This document shows positions 61,031 to 64,000 of a DNA stretch of 64,000 nucleotides, piece by piece. Below the pieces are notes generated by a model. It was not told the DNA's origin. It worked only from the letters and a program-made list of their open reading frames with translations, and ran no database searches. The stretch is from Pseudomonadota bacterium. Its GTDB lineage: Bacteria > Chloroflexota > UBA5177 > JAJPKF01. Position numbers and translations under genes: made by a program. Where the stretch lies: NCBI GenBank assembly GCA_021323865.1, contig JAJPKF010000024.1, positions 73,207 through 137,206 of the forward strand. The letters are read 5' to 3'. The first letter of the stretch is position 1. Each line of letters opens with the position of its first letter.

Positions 61031-61636
61031 ATGGTCAACGAGACAAGTGAACGGCCACGGCTGACCCCAAAGGGAGCACTCACCCGCGCACGCATAGTGG
61101 AGGCGGCGGCCGCCCTGATCCATGACCATGGGGTAGCTGGGACCACCCTGGAGGAGGTTAGAGCGGCAGCCGATGTCAGTGGCTCACAGATGTACCACTA
61201 CTTCGCTGACAAGAACGAACTCGTCCAGGCGGTGGTCGATTACCAAGCCGAAACAATCGTCAAGAACCAGCGGCAAGCACTCGTCAGCGCAAACGGCATG
61301 AAAGCCTGGCGGAAGATGGTGATTACTGCGGCGAAGCGCACCAAAGCAAAGGGTGGCTGCCCACTTGGTTCCCTCGTAGGTCAACTGGCTGAGTGCGACC
61401 CCGAGGCCCGAGCCCTCATCGCGGCCGGGTTCGATCAGTGGGCAGCCGCCATCGGCGATGGTCTGCGCTCGCTACATGCCGACGGAAAACTACCGCCCGA
61501 CATCGCCCCGGACGACCTCGCGGTAACTCTGCTCGCAACGCTCCAAGGAGCGAATTTACTCGCGCAGGTAAACAGGAGCGCCCGCCCGTTCGAAATAGCA
61601 GTCGACACGCTCCTCACGCTTGTCACCGGCGAATGA
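61031..61636 (+). CDS. TetR-family transcriptional repressor
   Basis: This 201-residue regulator has the N-terminal helix-turn-helix (RARIVEAAAALIHDHGVAGTTLEEVRAAADVSGSQMYHYF) spanning residues ~18-58 and a helical ligand domain with GGCPLGSLVGQLAE and a C-terminal TLLATLQGANLLAQ, as in the YcdC/AcrR-like group. It most likely binds the two TGGGTT-N4-AACCCA palindromes and controls itself and the divergent DUF1330/SDR pair. The inducer is unknown. Confidence 0.93.
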   Translation: MVNETSERPRLTPKGALTRARIVEAAAALIHDHGVAGTTLEEVRAAADVSGSQMYHYFADKNELVQAVVDYQAETIVKNQRQALVSANGMKAWRKMVITAAKRTKAKGGCPLGSLVGQLAECDPEARALIAAGFDQWAAAIGDGLRSLHADGKLPPDIAPDDLAVTLLATLQGANLLAQVNRSARPFEIAVDTLLTLVTGE

Positions 61637-61940
61637 GCCCAGGCCGGGTTCGATCAAAGCCATCGCCGAAGGTCTTTGACGCATCCAGTGCCGTCTGCAG
61701 GAAATCGAGAGTGAAGAGACGTCAAACAATCGGTGTGCCCATTCGGTCTTTCACAGCAGTGAATCGTGCTGTCTTTGTTCACATCCTGCAGCCGGCAAAT
61801 CGTCTTGGTGCCCGTGGCCGGAACCCGCCACACGGCAATGTTTCTGATCATGCCTTCGGTAGTGACAGAGAAGACAAACTGACGTACAATGACTTTTTCT
61901 CGAAAGAGAGGTTTCAGTCCGAGAAGACGGGAGCAATGGC
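61637..61940. other. Non-coding gap
   Basis: These 304 bases hold no credible gene on either strand. The ribosome site GGGAG for the gene at 61941 lies at its end. I see no clear hairpin or promoter. Confidence 0.5.
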
Positions 61941-63443
61941 ATGGAACCGCAAGCGGCACCGACGGTGGAAGAGCTATGGCAGATCCTTCAGGAGCAGCGA
62001 GAGGAGAACCGGGAGTATGCGGCACGGGTTGAAGCGCTGGAGGCAAGCCTAAACGACCGGGAATGCGAGGCGAAAGAGGACGCGAGGACATTGCGCCCGA
62101 GACGGAGCCCTGTGTCGCGTGTTTCACGGGCCGGTCTGCTCAAGGCCGGCGCCGCCAGCGTCGCGGCGCTGGCGGCAACGGAGATAGCCGGAAGTCTCGG
62201 CGCCCCCGCTGCGGAGGCTAGCGCATCCTACGCCGCGGGGACGTTCTACGCAGATGGCGAGTCCGGGGCAACTGTCGGCTTCAAGACCGGTACGTACACC
62301 ACCGACTTCTACGGCTACGCCGAAGGTGTCCTAGCCTACGGACAAAACACCGCGGTGGTCGCGTACGGGGTGGATTCCACCGGGAGTCTCAACTATGCCG
62401 GGGGAGTGTACGGAGAGACTGCAAGTGGGTTTGGTGTCAAAGGCGTTTGCCACACACTGAGCGGTGTGGGCGTGTTCGGAACCAGCGAAGGCGGCGGCGG
62501 CGGCTACGACTCCTTTGGCGTGTTAGGCCAGTCGTATACGGGGGCTGCAGGCGTGGGCGGTATATCCGCGAGCGGAGTCGGCGTCCTGGGTCAGATAACC
62601 GGCAGCCCATACCCGCCTGACGGCACCAACGTCGCGGTGTACGGCACGGGAGCGGGTCCCAGTGGGTCGCCACTGGGGAAGATCGGCGTGCAGGGAGTGA
62701 GCGATACCAACACCGGCGTGCTCGGAACGAGTGGAAGCGGGTATGGCATGGAGGGCAACAGCTCGAGCGCGATCGGTGTGCTGGGTCAGGTGTCCGGGAG
62801 CCAGCTCCCCGCCTACGGGACGAATGTCGCGATCTATGGTACGGGAGCCGGAGGCCCCGGTTCGCCACTGGGGAAGGTCGGCGTCCAGGGTGTGAGCGAC
62901 ACCAACAGCGGCGTCTTCGGGTCGAGTACCGGCGGCTATGGCGTACGGGGCCTCAGCGCAAGCTCAGTCGGGGTCTATGGAAGCAGCAGCACGTCATTTG
63001 GGGTGGAGGGCGTCAGCTCCAGGTCCTACGGAGGCGTGTTCGCCAGCACCGAAGGAACAGGGCTGATTGCCGAGCAAATCTCGACGCTCACGGCCAGCAC
63101 CGGCGCGTCGTGCCTGTATGCGCTGCGAATCGGTACCAACGCCACGAACAACGCCTACAACTACACGGGCCCGTTGATCTATGGCAATGACCGGCCGACG
63201 AACAGCGGCGGTGGAATGACACCGCAGTCCACGGGCCCGCTGCTGCAGTTGGACAAGAACGGCAGCACCAAGCTCAAGGTCGATGGCAGCGGGAACCTGA
63301 CACTCGGCGGGAGTGTGATGCTGACGCCGACGACGGCGGCGACCGCCACTGATGGAAGCATTACACCGCCGGCTCAGGTGGCGGGCTACCTCGTCATCTC
63401 CATCGGAGGGACCCAGTACAAACTGCCCTACTACAACAGTTAG
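61941..63443 (+). CDS. Tat-exported Gly-rich repeat protein
   Basis: This 500-residue protein starts with a coiled-coil (VEELWQILQEQREENREYAA), followed by a twin-arginine-like export signal (RRSPVSRVSRAGLLKAG, then a hydrophobic stretch ending AAEA). Two ~90-residue units contain GVGVLGQITGSPYPP / IGVLGQVSGSQLPA and PLGKIGVQGVSDTNTGVLG / PLGKVGVQGVSDTNSGVFG. The short GVxG steps suggest a right-handed beta-helix of the tail-fibre type. The C-terminal part has LQLDKNGSTKLKVDGSGNLTL. A surface or extracellular structural role is inferred. The start is supported by GGGAG eight bases upstream. Confidence 0.8.
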   Translation: MEPQAAPTVEELWQILQEQREENREYAARVEALEASLNDRECEAKEDARTLRPRRSPVSRVSRAGLLKAGAASVAALAATEIAGSLGAPAAEASASYAAGTFYADGESGATVGFKTGTYTTDFYGYAEGVLAYGQNTAVVAYGVDSTGSLNYAGGVYGETASGFGVKGVCHTLSGVGVFGTSEGGGGGYDSFGVLGQSYTGAAGVGGISASGVGVLGQITGSPYPPDGTNVAVYGTGAGPSGSPLGKIGVQGVSDTNTGVLGTSGSGYGMEGNSSSAIGVLGQVSGSQLPAYGTNVAIYGTGAGGPGSPLGKVGVQGVSDTNSGVFGSSTGGYGVRGLSASSVGVYGSSSTSFGVEGVSSRSYGGVFASTEGTGLIAEQISTLTASTGASCLYALRIGTNATNNAYNYTGPLIYGNDRPTNSGGGMTPQSTGPLLQLDKNGSTKLKVDGSGNLTLGGSVMLTPTTAATATDGSITPPAQVAGYLVISIGGTQYKLPYYNS

Positions 63444-63501
63444 AGAGAACGAATGTGTGGCTCCTAACGCCGAATCAGTTCTCACGAAGGAGGGCGGCTC
63501 G

Positions 63502-64000
63502 ATGGTCCGGGAGACAGTCTTAGGCCTCGCGGCCGCGGGCCTGGCGCTTACGGCCCTGGTTGGCTGCGCAGCCACGCGGTATCCGACGATTCGCGTGGGC
63601 GGGCCGCGCGTTGACCACGTGGCGAGGGGTGCCCCGGGGCGTCCTACGTCGTCGACTATTCCACATGATGTCTGGTCGGTGACGATAAGGTACGTGCGGA
63701 GGGCACCCGGCCCCGGGCGTCGGGCCACCACTCGAAATAGGTTGATGCTCCAGAGGCTCGTGCGCGCCTTCGACAGTCCCGCTCACGTCCGCCACCTTTG
63801 GTCATGGGGCCTATGCGGGGGGTTCGCTCGCAGAATTGCCCCTTCTGCCACCCTGACCTTCCATCGAGTTGGCCATGGCGACGCCTATGCATCAGTCGCC
63901 TGCGGCGGCTTCTCTGTGAGGCGTAGCCTCAACGGCATCGCCTGGGCTGGGCGCGATAGGGCGAAGGCGCGGTTCCGCGCAGTGAAGCGTGTCTTCCGGC
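63502..64000 (+). CDS. Lipoprotein, 3' end outside window
   Basis: The ATG at 63502 follows AAGGAGGG and opens a frame with no stop up to the end of the window (166 codons). The N-terminus is a lipoprotein signal, VLGLAAAGLALTALVGC, with the lipobox LVGC and the lipidated Cys at residue 22. The rest is basic and matches no family I know (VWSVTIRYVRRAPG, SVACGGFSVRRSLNG). The ORF is incomplete, so length and function stay open. Confidence 0.62.
   Translation, partial: MVRETVLGLAAAGLALTALVGCAATRYPTIRVGGPRVDHVARGAPGRPTSSTIPHDVWSVTIRYVRRAPGPGRRATTRNRLMLQRLVRAFDSPAHVRHLWSWGLCGGFARRIAPSATLTFHRVGHGDAYASVACGGFSVRRSLNGIAWAGRDRAKARFRAVKRVFR

Overview
The window is high-GC bacterial DNA from an environmental, probably soil, organism. 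Frequent GTG/TTG starts, strong use of G/C-ending codons, an AAA/TPR cyclase regulator, rhs genes with beta-propeller heads, a carbohydrate ABC cluster under a LacI regulator, and a Replic_Relax-type element all fit Actinomycetota or Chloroflexota/Dormibacterota-like bacteria. No rRNA or phylogenetic marker is present, so the phylum is left open.

Layout: (1) 1-6.7 kb: the end of an ABC-2 exporter ATPase, a 47-residue zinc-ribbon protein, the exporter permease, a GT-C-like membrane protein, an SDR and a cation/proton antiporter with a Usp domain. (2) 6.8-26.4 kb: an orphan rhs tip ending in a phage-lysozyme-like domain, an HD-GYP protein, secreted and collagen-like proteins, a large cyclase/AAA/TPR regulator, redox enzymes including a P450, and a 1983-residue Rhs protein followed by a tiny two-helix membrane protein. 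(3) 26.5-37.5 kb: mscL and a glycoside utilisation cluster (secreted clan GH-A hydrolase, GH1 beta-glucosidase, complete oligopeptide/oligosaccharide ABC importer, LacI repressor).

(4) 37.6-59.36 kb: a 21.67-kb integrative element inserted in the 3' end of a CAU-anticodon tRNA gene. A 40-bp perfect direct repeat marks both ends (37645-37684 and 59314-59353). The backbone has a tyrosine integrase, zinc-ribbon protein, SSB, sigma factor, TraD/VirD4-like ATPase, replication-relaxation protein, excisionase-like protein, small membrane proteins and an HTH regulator. Between the sigma factor and the ATPase lie about 900 bp of non-coding DNA with four inverted-repeat structures. One forms a nested multi-branch fold whose only imperfect pairs are G-U on the + strand.

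The cargo at the right end of the element (51988-58722, all minus strand, next to a large serine recombinase) is the main discovery: a mobile organofluorine gene cluster. It encodes a fluorinase that keeps the fluorinase-specific loop and most of the fluoride-site residues. Behind it come a YbaK/ProX-type aminoacyl-tRNA deacylase, an AAA ATPase fused to a V4R-like domain, a fluorothreonine-transaldolase-like PLP enzyme fused to a class II aldolase domain with an intact active-site set, and an MtnA-like sugar-phosphate isomerase. Read together they predict a route: SAM plus fluoride to 5'-fluoro-5'-deoxyadenosine, then (through a phosphorylase not encoded here) 5-fluoro-5-deoxyribose 1-phosphate, the ribulose 1-phosphate, fluoroacetaldehyde and 4-fluorothreonine. 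The deacylase would protect translation from the product.

(5) 59.4-64 kb: chromosomal flank, possibly the remnant of a second related element. It holds an SDR and a DUF1330 protein divergent from a TetR regulator with two palindromic operators, then a Tat-exported repeat protein and a truncated lipoprotein gene.
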